Source: Amphiduros pacificus (lineage: Eukaryota; Annelida; Polychaeta; Phyllodocida; Hesionidae). From it: a stretch of DNA of 64,000 bases. Positions 35,331 to 51,669 of the stretch are shown piece after piece. The translations under genes and the position numbers were made by a program. Each line of letters begins with the position of its first letter. The first letter of the stretch is position 1. A model generated the notes under the pieces. That model was given only the letters and a program-made list of their open reading frames with translations. It was not told the origin of the DNA and made no database searches. The stretch covers positions 24,763,386-24,827,385 of the forward strand of contig OX439001.1 of the NCBI GenBank assembly GCA_949316495.1, read 5' to 3'.

Positions 35331-35651
35331 TGTATTATTTCTGCTATGAAGTGTCTTTGTCTTTGATGTAGACTGTCTTTGATGTAGTTTTTTCTGCGAT
35401 GTAGTGTTGTCTGCAATGTAGTTTAGTTCTAGATCTTTAATGTAGTGTAGTATGATCATCGCTGTAGTGTGTTCTGCATTGTAGTTGAGATCTTGATCTA
35501 TAGTCTTTGATAGCGTGTTGTCTTTGATGTTGTTTTGTCTTTGATGCAGTGTTTTGACTATTTGTCTGCAATGTAGTTCAGCTCTAGATCTTTGATATAG
35601 TGTGGTCATTAGTGTATTGCGTTCTGCATTGTAATTTAGTTCTTGATCTAC
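35331..35651. repeat. Irregular tandem repeat around GATGTAGT, with a 155-bp duplication
   Basis: Motifs such as GTCTTTGATGTAGT and CTGCAATGTAGTT recur throughout. A longer segment beginning CTGCAATGTAG at 35411 recurs at 35566 with moderate divergence, giving a 155-bp period for about 85 bp. A 140-codon minus-strand frame over it looks like a repeat artefact. Confidence 0.7.
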
Positions 35652-35850
35652 AACTGTACTTGTAAATTTACTTGTAGTGTACTTGTAAATGTACTTGTAA
35701 GTGTACTTGTAAGTGTACATGTTAGTGTACTTGTCAGTGTACTTGTAAGTGTACTTGTTAGTGTAATTGTCAGTGTGCTTGTAAGTGTACTTGTTAGTGT
35801 ACTTGTAGGTGTACTTGTCAGTTTACTTGTTTGTGTACTTGTCGGTGTGG
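35652..35850. repeat. 12-bp minisatellite GTGTACTTGTAA, about 16 copies
   Basis: The unit changes mainly at TAAGTGTA/TTAGTGTA/TCAGTGTA. It directly follows the irregular repeat region. The plus-strand frame with Val-Leu-Val-Ser repeats is an artefact of the 12-bp period. Confidence 0.95.
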
Positions 35851-38800
35851 CCTGTGACGCATGATGGGCATATGTGCACTTTGTCGGGGGGAAATGTCAC
35901 TTAAGCATGACATAAAGTCGATACATAAGCTGAGGCATTGTGGTCTCATCCAGGTCTGGCTTCCACACGTCAATACTTATCTTGTCAACATGCTGGTATT
36001 TGAGTAGTGAAAAACAAATGTTCAAAGCATCTGGCTTTTTAACTCTTTTCTTAAACAAACCAAAGCTCTAACATTTCGGCATAAATCAATAATAATTTGA
36101 TTCTCCCCAACTCTCCCTGTTTCCTTTCTCAAGTTTTGGTATAGCCATTTTAAATCGATTGCAAAAACCACAAAATATTCAGCAATCGAAATTACACAAT
36201 AATATATCAAATGTAACAAATATTCAACAACTATGCTATACAACTATGAGATAAGGAGGGTGTATCTCTAAATCGTACATAATACATGCTTTAACATTTT
36301 GATTTTACGTCCACAAACGCTGAGATCTCTATATGTGATGAATCTAACGCGTTTTACAGATGTATGTTGATGTCTTTATTGACATTTGCCTGCTGGTTTG
36401 TTTACAGCATTGCACAGTGAAGATGTGAATTACCTGCTTACATAGGAAGGCCAGGAGCTGATGGGTAGAACACTTGAGCCTGATTAATGACCTGGACCGA
36501 GTACTGAGGATGCTAATACAGTGATAAGAGGGTACCTGGGATTGAAAGGGAGCCTAATATTGTCTGGCCATACTGATTGATTAGGCTGTTTAGGGTCAGT
36601 ATAAAATGCTACTCCCTCTGGCATAAAGCTCTAGGAATGGCCGGAGAGCAGCTCAGGGGAAGTTATCAGGACATTATGTTGAATATAGGTTTTGTTACAA
36701 GTCCCAAATTCGGCATCACTTAAGGGTAAATTTGTGTCTTTATTATCAGTGGCCATTTGTGATAGATATTTTGCATGAACTGCACCAAATAAAATATAAA
36801 ATTCAATACAAAACTCATAGTTGTCCTCATATCTATACCTAGTGAGACGGAGTTTTTTTTTTCTCCGCCAATAACGAGAAAAGCAATTCCTCTCTTAATA
36901 TATCTTATTGCCAAATTATCTGTTTCACAAGTATGATATATTTAACAAAGAAAAATAGAAATTCATAATTTGTGCTGTGAGCATAATGGTATTGATATTA
37001 CTGTCCTTTGCACCAGTGTCACTATTATAAAAGAGTAATTAGATAGATATTGCCTGGTATTGTTGTGTATATTAATACAGTTAAAGAGACAAAGAGTATG
37101 TTTCCACAGAGATCAGTTTTCATATTCTAATATTACAGCGCTAGAATAATTACTGAAACAAATCCTTAAAGGTGAACCAAGCTATAACAGGGATATCGAT
37201 TTTGAAGTAAAATTGTACCACTTCCCATGCATGTATATGCTTTTCCTTGTCAACCACAGGGGGGCATCCATCAAAAAGAACACAAATTCCCTTTCCTTTC
37301 TCCAAAGAGATATTTCAAAGACTTTGGAAATAATTTGGAAATAACAACTATTAATTCAATCGGTAAACAGTTATGAGCACACATTTCATTTCATTGGTAT
37401 TTGTGTCGTCAGCAGCGAAATGTTAGATCCACCACCTATTAGTTTGCTATCACTTCACAACAATCAGAATATGAAATGTGATACCGAAAATGTTGTCCAC
37501 ATTCTACATAGCAATTAGTTAAGTCATGACAATCGGAAATATGAATTACGGCACGATAGTTTAATATACTGGGATCTAATAAGAACTCATCAGAGGTATG
37601 CACAAATGTAAAATTTATACACTGAAGATGCGCAACTGATTTCTAATTGCAGACCTTTTCAACAGAAAGGCGTTTGCATTTGAAGAACGCGTGAGACATA
37701 CAAAGACAAAGGAATAACACAAGATAAAAGCTCTTGTTATGAATGATTCAGTGGATGATATAGACCAGAGGTGCTAGCTTTATCCTGTGGGTCGATGGGG
37801 CCATGAGGGACACAGGTGGCTGATTGTGTGCGAGGCAACTGCTCAATGAGGAGTTGATTTTAGTATCCGCTGGAGGAGGCAATGTCCTGAGAGATCAGAT
37901 AATCCGGCCACTACAGAGCCACACATGCAACTAGATCCTATAACAAATGTTCCCTCCTTAGGGCATCGTATCATGTGTATGGTGAACAAGCTGGAAATCT
38001 ATTTTATGATATACTTTTTTCATCATATTCACGTACTTACTGGAAAAAAATTATATTCATAATTAAATTATAATGCGCAACAAACATTTCTTTTTCATTA
38101 ATTTCAATGTCAGCCTTTCACACATAATTAAGGCAACTACAATAGGCCCATACAATGACAATAGTTTTGAAATGACAATAAACTGTTAATGTGTCAGCGA
38201 CTACCATATTAGCTGCTTTCTGCTGCGAAACTGATATAAGAGCTCTATTCGCCACAAGCCGAATGCAATACACATATCAAATTGCCTGACAATAACAGCA
38301 AACCATGGTTCTAGGCCATGCAGTAGGATATTGAGCACATATATCATAGAGTGAACTATATTTAACACCAAAATGTCTCGGAGAGGTCTCGGAGTAACAA
38401 TACGGATTGATCATAACAAATGAGTGTGTAGTTATAAATATTTAATTGAAAGAATTTTATTGAAACGTCTGTAGATAACACTGCATGTATATGTGGTGTT
38501 TCAAAAACAAGCAAAATGTTTCTCGACATTGCAGATGATAGGGTGCACGCGATATCATCGCTATTGCATCTTGTTGGAAGATTTCCAAATAACTATTGCA
38601 TGAATAATGTCTCATCAATATCTTCTTCTTTTGTATCTTTTGTCTCGTCCCTCCAGCTAGTGATCAGAAATCGGCTTGTTTTTCTTGGTGATCAGTAAAT
38701 ATGGAATCTCAAGAGGCATGTAACATCATCATTGATCTATTTTTTCCATGTCCTTTGTGTATCGTCCACTTGAAGTTCCCCCAAGGCTTAGATTTGTAGA

Positions 38801-39124
38801 CGATCTTCATGAATCGTATTCAGCTCTCTTAGATATTTGATACATAACTTTAAATAGTCAGCACTCACTGCACCAGTTTACTACAGAAGCATCTCTTTCT
38901 GCAAAGGTTGAGCTTGAACGTAAAGAGTGAGCGGTGTCGCCGCCTCGTGGCGAGATACTGGTTGCTCCAGACAAAGTTGTGTGAGGTTACATAGTTATGG
39001 TAGATTGGCAAGTCGGCTTGTATGGATAACCAACTGAGCCTACAACCTGCCTGACTACCGACCACAAAGTTGACATCTGCGGTCAGGTGTTCATTCAGGA
39101 AGAGTACTCACCTCAAACCTGGAC
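35851..39124. other. Unassigned DNA with two G+C-richer islands
   Basis: No gene is supported. Non-repetitive, G+C-richer patches lie at about 36420-36670 and 37760-37940 and are candidates for conserved non-coding elements. A pyrimidine tract with CTGCAAAG at about 38904 could be a splice acceptor ahead of the exon candidate at 39125. Confidence 0.35.
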
Positions 39125-39199
39125 ATGACATCTTACATTCTGGATATATCATTCTCGGACAACCTGGCAGCCATGGACGCCAAATTAGCTTATAATGGT
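39125..39199 (+). CDS. Candidate first coding exon, unrecognised protein
   Basis: From ATG at 39125 the frame reads MTSYILDISFSDNLAAMDAK and continues LAYN, then meets a good splice-donor match, AATG followed by GTGAGA, after 39199. A second in-frame ATG at 39173 sits in a strong start context (GCAGCCATGG). The residues are acidic and aromatic in a way that looks protein-like. The frame runs open upstream of the ATG to a stop at 39071, and the intron side stops soon after. The surroundings are G+C-richer than the window average. I do not recognise the protein and the continuing exon would be outside or far along the window, so this may be chance. Confidence 0.25.
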
Positions 39200-45229
<6,030 letters not shown>

Positions 45230-45365
45230 GTACTCCCCTTAAGAGAAATTAAGCACTTTCTCAACCAACATTCGGCCATCTTGATTTCTGTTATGAGTGA
45301 ACTCATTGAGTACATATTAACACATTAACTCCCTATGAAATTAACATCCTACCGGACTACTTTCC
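45230..45365 (+). repeat. Dispersed repeat R2, copy 2
   Basis: Matches 17590-17720: GGCCATCTTGATTTCTGTTA, then CTCATTGAGT, TATTAACACATTAACTC and AACATCCTACC. It ends close to the start of the tandem composite at 45411, so R2 and that array may belong to one element. Confidence 0.5.
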
Positions 45366-45614
45366 ATATGACTTCTCCAGAAAAATGTGCACCACAATAT
45401 TTTTTTTTTATTCATGCTGAAACTGAAATCTTCATTTTGAAGTTTTATTTTCGCAACATGCACATCAGAACATATAGAATTGAAACATTTTTTATTTTGA
45501 TAGAAATTATAAAAAATAATGACGATACAATAAACAAAGGTGAAATCTTCAAAGGTGAAATCTTCATGTTGGGGTCTTTTTAGAGCAGAATGAAAGTCAG
45601 AACACATAAAATGT

Positions 45615-45711
45615 GTTTTTTCTTTTGTTTTTTCTTTTGTTTTTTCTTTTGTTTTTTCTTTTGTTTTTTCTTTTGTTTTTTCTTTTGTTTTTTCTTTTTG
45701 TTTTTTTTTTG
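45615..45711. repeat. 12-bp minisatellite TTTTTTCTTTTG, about 8 copies
   Basis: The copies are almost perfect and fall at the T-run of the second 121-bp unit, so it appears to have grown from that T-run. The Lys-Glu-Lys-Thr frame on the minus strand is an artefact. Confidence 0.96.
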
Positions 45712-45827
45712 GCAAATGGAGAAAATACAAAAAAAATAAAATAAAATGTCTTTATCAGCAAGAAATGGAACAATTTCAATTTTTATACAGTGCTGTGACT
45801 CCAAGTTTTCTACAGTACTGACACAGG

Positions 45828-45918
45828 GTGATACATGGCTCAGTGGTTAAGATGTCTGTCTTCTATGCTATAGGTCCAGGGTTCGAATCCTGGTTGGGAA
45901 AAGTATTATTTTCATGCT
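45828..45918 (+). mobile_element. tRNA-like SINE head (family 2), copy 1
   Basis: A box TGGCTCAGTGG and B box GGTTCGAATCC are present and correctly spaced (about 45837-45890), with a T-arm-like CCAGG...CCTGG pair. The acceptor strands do not pair, so a functional tRNA gene is unlikely. It continues into TTGGGAAAAGTATTATTTTC and ATGCTGAAGG, and then the 121-bp unit. The copy at 57926 has the same order. Confidence 0.65.
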
Positions 45919-46330
45919 GAAGGTGAAATCTTAATATTGGAGTTCTGTTTGAGTGATATGTACTTCAGGAAACATAAATTGATTTGTCTATTGCAAATGC
46001 AGAAGAATATAAAATAATAGAAATGATTTGATACCCCCCAAAAAATGAAATCTTTATATTGGAGTTCTTATTGAGCAATTTGCATATCAGAAGAATATAA
46101 TTTTTATTATTTTATTTTGCAAACATAGACAATATGAATAATACTGACTTTATATAGTGAACAAATATAAAATCTTCATACTGGGGTAATATTTGAGCAA
46201 TATGCATGTCAGAACACATAGAATTGAATATGTTTTTTGCCAACATAGAAAATATAAAAAATAGTAATTATATGCAGAAAACAAATATGAAATCTTCATA
46301 TTCCAATTTAATTTCAGTTTAGAAAAAAAC

Positions 46331-47008
46331 GAATTATAACATGGATCAAATTCCAAGAATTTATCATAGACTTTAAACTTCGAGTAAGTTGATCAAGAGG
46401 CCAACCTTGAGCATCTCTGAATAAATCCAGTGCGATGCAATAGTTCCCAATGTTTCAGCATTATTATGTGTCTCACAGGTCTGATGATATGCTTTGACCT
46501 TTTCTCATGGCAGGATTGCTCACTCAACATTTCGCTTGGATCCACATTTAAAAATAAGCATGGACTGTAATTATCTAAGGTGTTGTTACAATTCATCAAC
46601 ACTTAAAACATACCTGCAAACAATGCTCATTCTTAAATACATTCAATCAGATTGGTATATTATATATTCCAAAACAATTTTCAAGATCTTCAAAATGTGT
46701 AGTTGTCAATAGTTGACCATATCAGTCACTGACAGGATGGAAATCAACAGGTCACATGTCACCTGCATGTGCATTTCTCTGTTGTCCAGTGAGATCAGTG
46801 TACTCATATGTGCAAAGATCATCTCTTGGAAATGGTGTCGATACCTCTAAAATAGTTCTCTAGTTTCACAGTTGTTTACTAACAATATAGAATTAGAATT
46901 TCTATATTTGAAATAAATTCAAATATTGCAATCATTATTTTAATTGTCAAATAAAACCACAATTTGAATAAGAATCATGTGTAATAATAATGCTCAGATG
47001 TGTGTACA
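46331..47008. other. Unassigned A+T-rich DNA
   Basis: No gene or repeat was recognised between the tandem composite and the LTR element. Confidence 0.45.
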
Positions 47009-47013
47009 GTGAT

Positions 47014-47212
47014 TGTAATGATATATGCTCATGGTCAATGATCCATACAAACAAACTTGACCTAGTTTATCAATGAGCATGCTCAGTACCCAGGGTCATG
47101 ACCTGAGGTCACCCTTTCCTGTAATGGCTGAGTAGCTACAATACACATGGTACAACACAAGATTAAGAATCTGTTATCTTTACATGCTTGACTAAGCATC
47201 CATCATAACACA
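47014..47212 (+). repeat. 5' LTR of the Gypsy-type element
   Basis: 199 bp, TG to CA, no difference seen from the 3' LTR. It is short, as in other compact invertebrate Gypsy elements. No clear TATA box was identified. Confidence 0.97.
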
Positions 47213-47279
47213 TGGTGTCAGAAGTGAACTAAGACATTGGTGATTACATTGAAACTGTGATTTACCAAAAAAGTGAGCC

Positions 47280-48644
47280 ATGGATCACATAGAAAAGCCA
47301 AAGAAGTTGAGTCTGGAGGGCAACCTGAATGAGAACTGGAAGAGGTTCAAGCAGGCATGGGAAGTGTATTTTTCCCTGAAGACTCATGGACAGATAGACT
47401 TAGATGACAAGTATAAAGCCTCCTTATTTATCCATGTGGTAGGAGATGAGGCCAGAGAAGTCTACAATGCATTTACTTGGGATGCAGAGGGTGATGAGTG
47501 GAAGTTAGACCAGATTGTTGAGAAGTTCACTCAGTATTGTGCAGACAGGGACAGTGATGCCATGCATGTGCAGAGGTATTTCCAGTGTAATCAGAAGGAA
47601 GGTCAGTCTATCGACAGTTATTACACTGAAGTCCAGTCTTTAACCAAGAACTGTAACTTTACTCCAATAACGGACAAGATGATCAAGTACAGGAATATCT
47701 GTGGAGTGAGAAATGAGGCACTGCAGGTCAGACTACTCAGGGAACCCAACAATGCAACTCTAGCTCAGATATTGACACTCTGTAGATCCCAAGAGGCTGC
47801 TTCCAAGCAGGCCAAAGAACTAAAGAGTCAAGAAACTGTCAAAATAGATGCTGTGCATAGGCATGATAAGTCCTATGGAAAACAGAAGAATAACCAGTCC
47901 AGGAGTACCCATAGTGGTCAGTCAAATGGGCTGGCTGAATCATCAGTGAAAGCAGTGAAAAAGATCTTCAAGAAGGCCAAGGAGAGTGGAGAAGATCCCC
48001 TATTAGGTCTGATGATCTATCGTAACACTCCTCTAGAGTGTGGATATTCTCCAAGTGAGCTATTAATGAAGAGGGCTTTACGTACAAATCTGCCAGATGG
48101 AAGTAAACTAGTGAAACCTAACACCAACCAGTCGGTAATGCAGCGTAAAGTTGAAATAAAGCAGAAACAGAAGCTTTATCATGACCGGAGAGCAAGTCCA
48201 ACTCCACTATCACAACTGTTACCAGGTGACACAGTAAGAGTCCGAACTGATCGTCAGGATAATTGGGCTCAGAAAGCAGAGGTCAAGGAGCAGGTCGCAC
48301 CAAGGTCATATATAGTGCAGACTGAAAATGGTGCAGAGTACCGCAGAAACCGCAAACACCTACTGAAGACTTCAGAACAACCTCCAGTAGTCTCAGTAGA
48401 AGAGCCAACATTAGTGCCAGACTATCTACCACTAGATCATGGAGTGATGCCATCAGCTGCACCAGGCATGCCAAGTCCTGATATAACACCCCCACCAGTA
48501 AACACTCCACCTAAACCCACCACTCAACCTCAAACTGGTCAAAGTGCAGTAAAACCAAGGATTGATCAGTCTAACTTTATACCAGGTGTCTATGTCACAC
48601 AGTCAGGCCGAGTGTCTGTGAAGCCAAATAGACTAGGAGTCTAA
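47280..48644 (+). CDS. Gag-like and integrase-tail frame of the LTR element
   Basis: A 454-codon frame starting 67 bases after the 5' LTR. The first part (GNLNENWKRFKQAWEVYFSL, then VVGDEAREVYNAF) resembles gag of Ty3/Gypsy elements. The last part (SNGLAESSVKAVKKIFKKAK, RNTPLECGYSPSELLM, then VRVRTDRQDNWA and RNRKHLLKT) is the end of an integrase core plus its C-terminal domain. A proline-rich end follows. A gag product would normally form the particle around element RNA, while an integrase tail without its catalytic core is not expected to act. Whether the frame is translated is unknown. This is the frame as it stands in a broken element. Confidence 0.9.
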   Translation: MDHIEKPKKLSLEGNLNENWKRFKQAWEVYFSLKTHGQIDLDDKYKASLFIHVVGDEAREVYNAFTWDAEGDEWKLDQIVEKFTQYCADRDSDAMHVQRYFQCNQKEGQSIDSYYTEVQSLTKNCNFTPITDKMIKYRNICGVRNEALQVRLLREPNNATLAQILTLCRSQEAASKQAKELKSQETVKIDAVHRHDKSYGKQKNNQSRSTHSGQSNGLAESSVKAVKKIFKKAKESGEDPLLGLMIYRNTPLECGYSPSELLMKRALRTNLPDGSKLVKPNTNQSVMQRKVEIKQKQKLYHDRRASPTPLSQLLPGDTVRVRTDRQDNWAQKAEVKEQVAPRSYIVQTENGAEYRRNRKHLLKTSEQPPVVSVEEPTLVPDYLPLDHGVMPSAAPGMPSPDITPPPVNTPPKPTTQPQTGQSAVKPRIDQSNFIPGVYVTQSGRVSVKPNRLGV

Positions 48645-49023
48645 AATGTCAGTTAAACATTAATAACAATCTGAAACTAAAATATATGTGACTCTAATTA
48701 TGATAATAATATGCAAATATAAATGAGCAGGACATTTGACAGTTTGCAGCAGAATTCAGAGACAATTGTTTATTATCATATTAATCAAGATAAATGGATG
48801 GGACAATAATGTAGAAGTTTTAAAGTTTAATTTCTCAGTTTAATTTTACTGTTTGATGTAAAATTGTAATATTGTGTATTGTTGTAAGAATTATCTTGAG
48901 AGAGAAATGATGTAAAGTAGTCTACTTGGTTACTGAACTTAGTTTAAAATTGTTAAAATTGTTGGTAACAAGTATGTAAACTTTAATTTTGAAAATGTAG
49001 ATCTTTTCTAAGAAAGGGGAAGA
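48645..49023 (+). other. 3' untranslated part and purine tract of the LTR element
   Basis: A+T-rich, without frames, ending in the purine tract that primes second-strand synthesis in this family. Confidence 0.8.
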
Positions 49024-49222
49024 TGTAATGATATATGCTCATGGTCAATGATCCATACAAACAAACTTGACCTAGTTTATCAATGAGCATGCTCAGTACC
49101 CAGGGTCATGACCTGAGGTCACCCTTTCCTGTAATGGCTGAGTAGCTACAATACACATGGTACAACACAAGATTAAGAATCTGTTATCTTTACATGCTTG
49201 ACTAAGCATCCATCATAACACA
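49024..49222 (+). repeat. 3' LTR of the Gypsy-type element
   Basis: 199 bp, no difference seen from the 5' LTR, followed by the target duplication GTGAT. Confidence 0.97.
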
Positions 49223-49227
49223 GTGAT

Positions 49228-51246
49228 TTGCCAACTATTTTTGACATGTGAAAGTGACTACACACCCCACTAATCTGAGTACTAATCTCAGTAAGCAAGT
49301 GTTCCCAGCAGGACGCCAGCTCATATTTTTAATCTCTACCTACGGTACCCTTACCTGAGACTTTCCTCTTTTTGTCAGGTATGTTGGCTTAAGGGAAAAA
49401 ACACGTAATGTTATTAGCCGATGGGCAAATGGACCACATGAAGCATACAAAGTGTAGATTTTCTAAGGCATTGTCTTATTTACAGGGTGTCTACAAAACA
49501 ATCAAATTTCAACTTTACACATAATGTATAAGAATATTGTAAGACGGCAAAAGGTATGGTCAAGATACTCTAAAAATACTTTGATATATTTGCATTATAT
49601 CCTTTGAATGATAGGATAGGACATGAATATTTGTAAATTGTATTCCAAACATGACATTGACAGAAAGTGGTGTACGAGATGACTTGCACTTAGTTTATAC
49701 AGTGTAATACTATAAATTGAAGCTTGCCTGAGATAAAGCCTATTCTTATCATTTGATTTGCAGCTGGCTCGTGGTTATTCCTTTTGCCACTAGTGATGAC
49801 TCTCAAGTGGAATTCATACCCTGTTAAGAATTCTTTGTACCGAATCTTTCCTTTGGGCAATGATTGTGTAAAGAATAATGCTATTCTTCTGGAACTGATG
49901 ATCAGAACTAGATATAATCCTGTCAGAGATGCTGACCACTTGTAAACCTGATGAACTGAGTTATAGAGATTCCTTATCATTTGTTCTTATATCTTCAGTC
50001 ACTTATACATCTCTCTCACACTGATGGTTATTCGTCTGGTGGTAACGATCGTGAGATAAACAGTGGCATCTTTTCACCTTGTAATGGGTCCCAAGGTGTA
50101 AAGATATTCAGATCTCATTATGTCTTTCAAAACAATCGAAGACATCTGACATCTGACGTTTGTCTGGTAGAAATTATAAAAAAGATATCTCTCTTGAGAT
50201 TTTCTCAAATCTCGCATCGTGTTTAATTTGGGCAAACCAGGGGTAAATCTTATCTCCTTAGAGGCAAACATTCGGGAGCAATATATAATTAACCTTGAGC
50301 AAAGTTAGGCTAAGATAGATTCCTAAAGGCTTTTTTTGAGTAAATATTGAGACAACGTTCATTTCAATTATATCCTATTGCAAAATGCTGGAATTTTCAT
50401 TCTTATGAATAAGTGTCCTTTTGTGAGAATATAATAACTTATATCCGAGTATTTCTGAAAGCGTCTGTCAAATTAGACCTGGGTATAAACTTCCGGTTAC
50501 TGTGGGAAAGGAAATACGGTATATCACTTAATTGGATTGAACTTAAACCTGTTATAGATATCTTGGTTTAATTGCTTTTACTTTAAAGGATGTGGGCGAA
50601 TAACAGTTCTAGTTATATTTAGATGACAGGTGATTGTACCAGCCTGCTTTTTGATGGTTTTATCTTGTCACTTCATCCCCCTGAGGATAACCTTACCCTG
50701 AGAGTACAATAAAAGCAATATTTCTTGTGCGGTATGGTCTCCTGTTGAAATTGTGCTTCTGAGCACAGGAAATGGCCAGAAAAGACCCACAAGTCTGTGT
50801 GGGCAATCTGTACTTAGAACTTCCCGAGGTTAACTTTGATCTAGATCTCCACAGACATCCTAAGACTAGATATTGTGAAAAAAAAACATTAGAAGACTGT
50901 GAGGATAAGAAAAAATATTTTAGTTATTCATCACTTACCAGTGATTAATCTCTCAAAAATAATGTACAATGATTAAGAATGGCTAAATATTGTGTAATAC
51001 AAACTGAAAAGACATATGTTGGAAGTTCAGATTAATCAATGGTTATAAGATATCATCAAGGTTCTTGCCTTGTTTTCTTGACAATGTTTTTTTTTTGGTC
51101 AAAAAAGTGTAATTCTGGTTTTCTTTTATTCTGTGTATTCTCATTTTCATGTAATTGTCCTGTTATTAGAGTATTGTTTTACGAATCTGTATCTGCTTCT
51201 ATTTCGATGGTATGACCTTGTATATGATACATATATATCTAATAAG
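49228..51246. other. Unassigned A+T-rich DNA with R1 copy 3
   Basis: R1 copy 3 lies at about 49693-49772 (see 15655). Otherwise no gene or repeat was recognised. Confidence 0.4.
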
Positions 51247-51669
51247 CAACATATTCTCCATGCATACGTCCTATAGTGACGAGGCACTAAAGTGACGAGG
51301 GTCAAATGGGCAGGCACGTCCATATGAGACGTGCTGTGAGTCGTCAAATCTGATTCCATAATGCAGTCAACAGCTCATTGTAAACTAATGTTTTTCAAAT
51401 CACTGATTCAAATTGCTACTTTTCCAGTTGAGTAAACTCTAATGGCGTCACGCCACATTGCGCAGGTGCAGGCATACGAACCCTGGTGGTCACTTGGAGA
51501 ATAAAAGAAGAGCTCCCCCTGGGCAGCAAGTGGGGAATTAACATGCCTAGGTGTACCTTCTGGTGTACTCGTCCACATGCGACGAATGTTGCCTCCCAGT
51601 ACGTCAATTATTGACGTGATTAGGCAGTACATGCTCGTCACACTGTTGACGAATTGATGGGAGAATGCA
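51247..51669 (-). repeat. Three-block dispersed repeat, copy 2 (blocks A-B-C)
   Basis: Block A is 51247-51346, with an extra short duplication around GTGACGAGG. Block B is 51454-51552 and block C 51558-51669. B and C look identical to copy 1 at 2764-2862 and 3022-3133. Here 107 bp not found in copy 1 separate A from B, and only 5 bp separate B from C. Read on the minus strand, C and B join in one open frame (minus-strand frame spanning 51641-51408) containing GELFFYSPSDHQGSYACTC. That frame is not open through the matching part of copy 1. Function and family are unknown. Confidence 0.7.

Larger units (their letters stand above)
45411..46330. repeat. Composite tandem array, unit about 121 bp, 6 units
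   Basis: Units begin near GAAATCTTCAT at 45425, 45557, 45925, 46047, 46169 and 46289. The last four starts are 120-122 bp apart. A typical unit continues with a GAGTTCT part, GCAATATGCATGTCAGAACA, CATAGAATTGAA, a T-run, and CAAACATAGAAAATATAAAA. The second unit is swollen by the 12-bp array at 45615-45711 and by a tRNA-like SINE head at 45828-45918. Unit divergence is substantial, so the array is old, while the 12-bp array inside it is young. Confidence 0.8.
47009..49227 (+). mobile_element. Compact Ty3/Gypsy-type LTR retrotransposon, young, non-autonomous
   Basis: Two 199-bp LTRs (47014-47212 and 49024-49222) begin TGTAATG and end ACACA, look identical, and are flanked by the 5-bp duplication GTGAT (47009-47013 and 49223-49227). 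A primer site starting TGGTGTCAGAAG, of the leucine-tRNA type, follows the first LTR directly. A purine tract (AAGAAAGGGGAAGA) precedes the second. Parts seen between them are a gag-like region and an integrase-tail region in one frame. Protease, reverse transcriptase and RNase H are not present. As a fossil it is broken, with about one large loss of its pol core. Identical LTRs mean a recent insertion, and it presumably used enzymes of a full-length relative. Confidence 0.95.

Noticed and set aside
35298-35720. 140-codon minus-strand frame
   Set aside because: Covers an irregular tandem region with repeated Asn-Tyr-Asn-Ala-Glu words; best explained by the repeat.
45834-45905. Functional tRNA gene
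   Set aside because: A and B boxes and a T-arm are present but the acceptor strands do not pair, and the same head with the same trailing sequence recurs at 57926, which fits a SINE.
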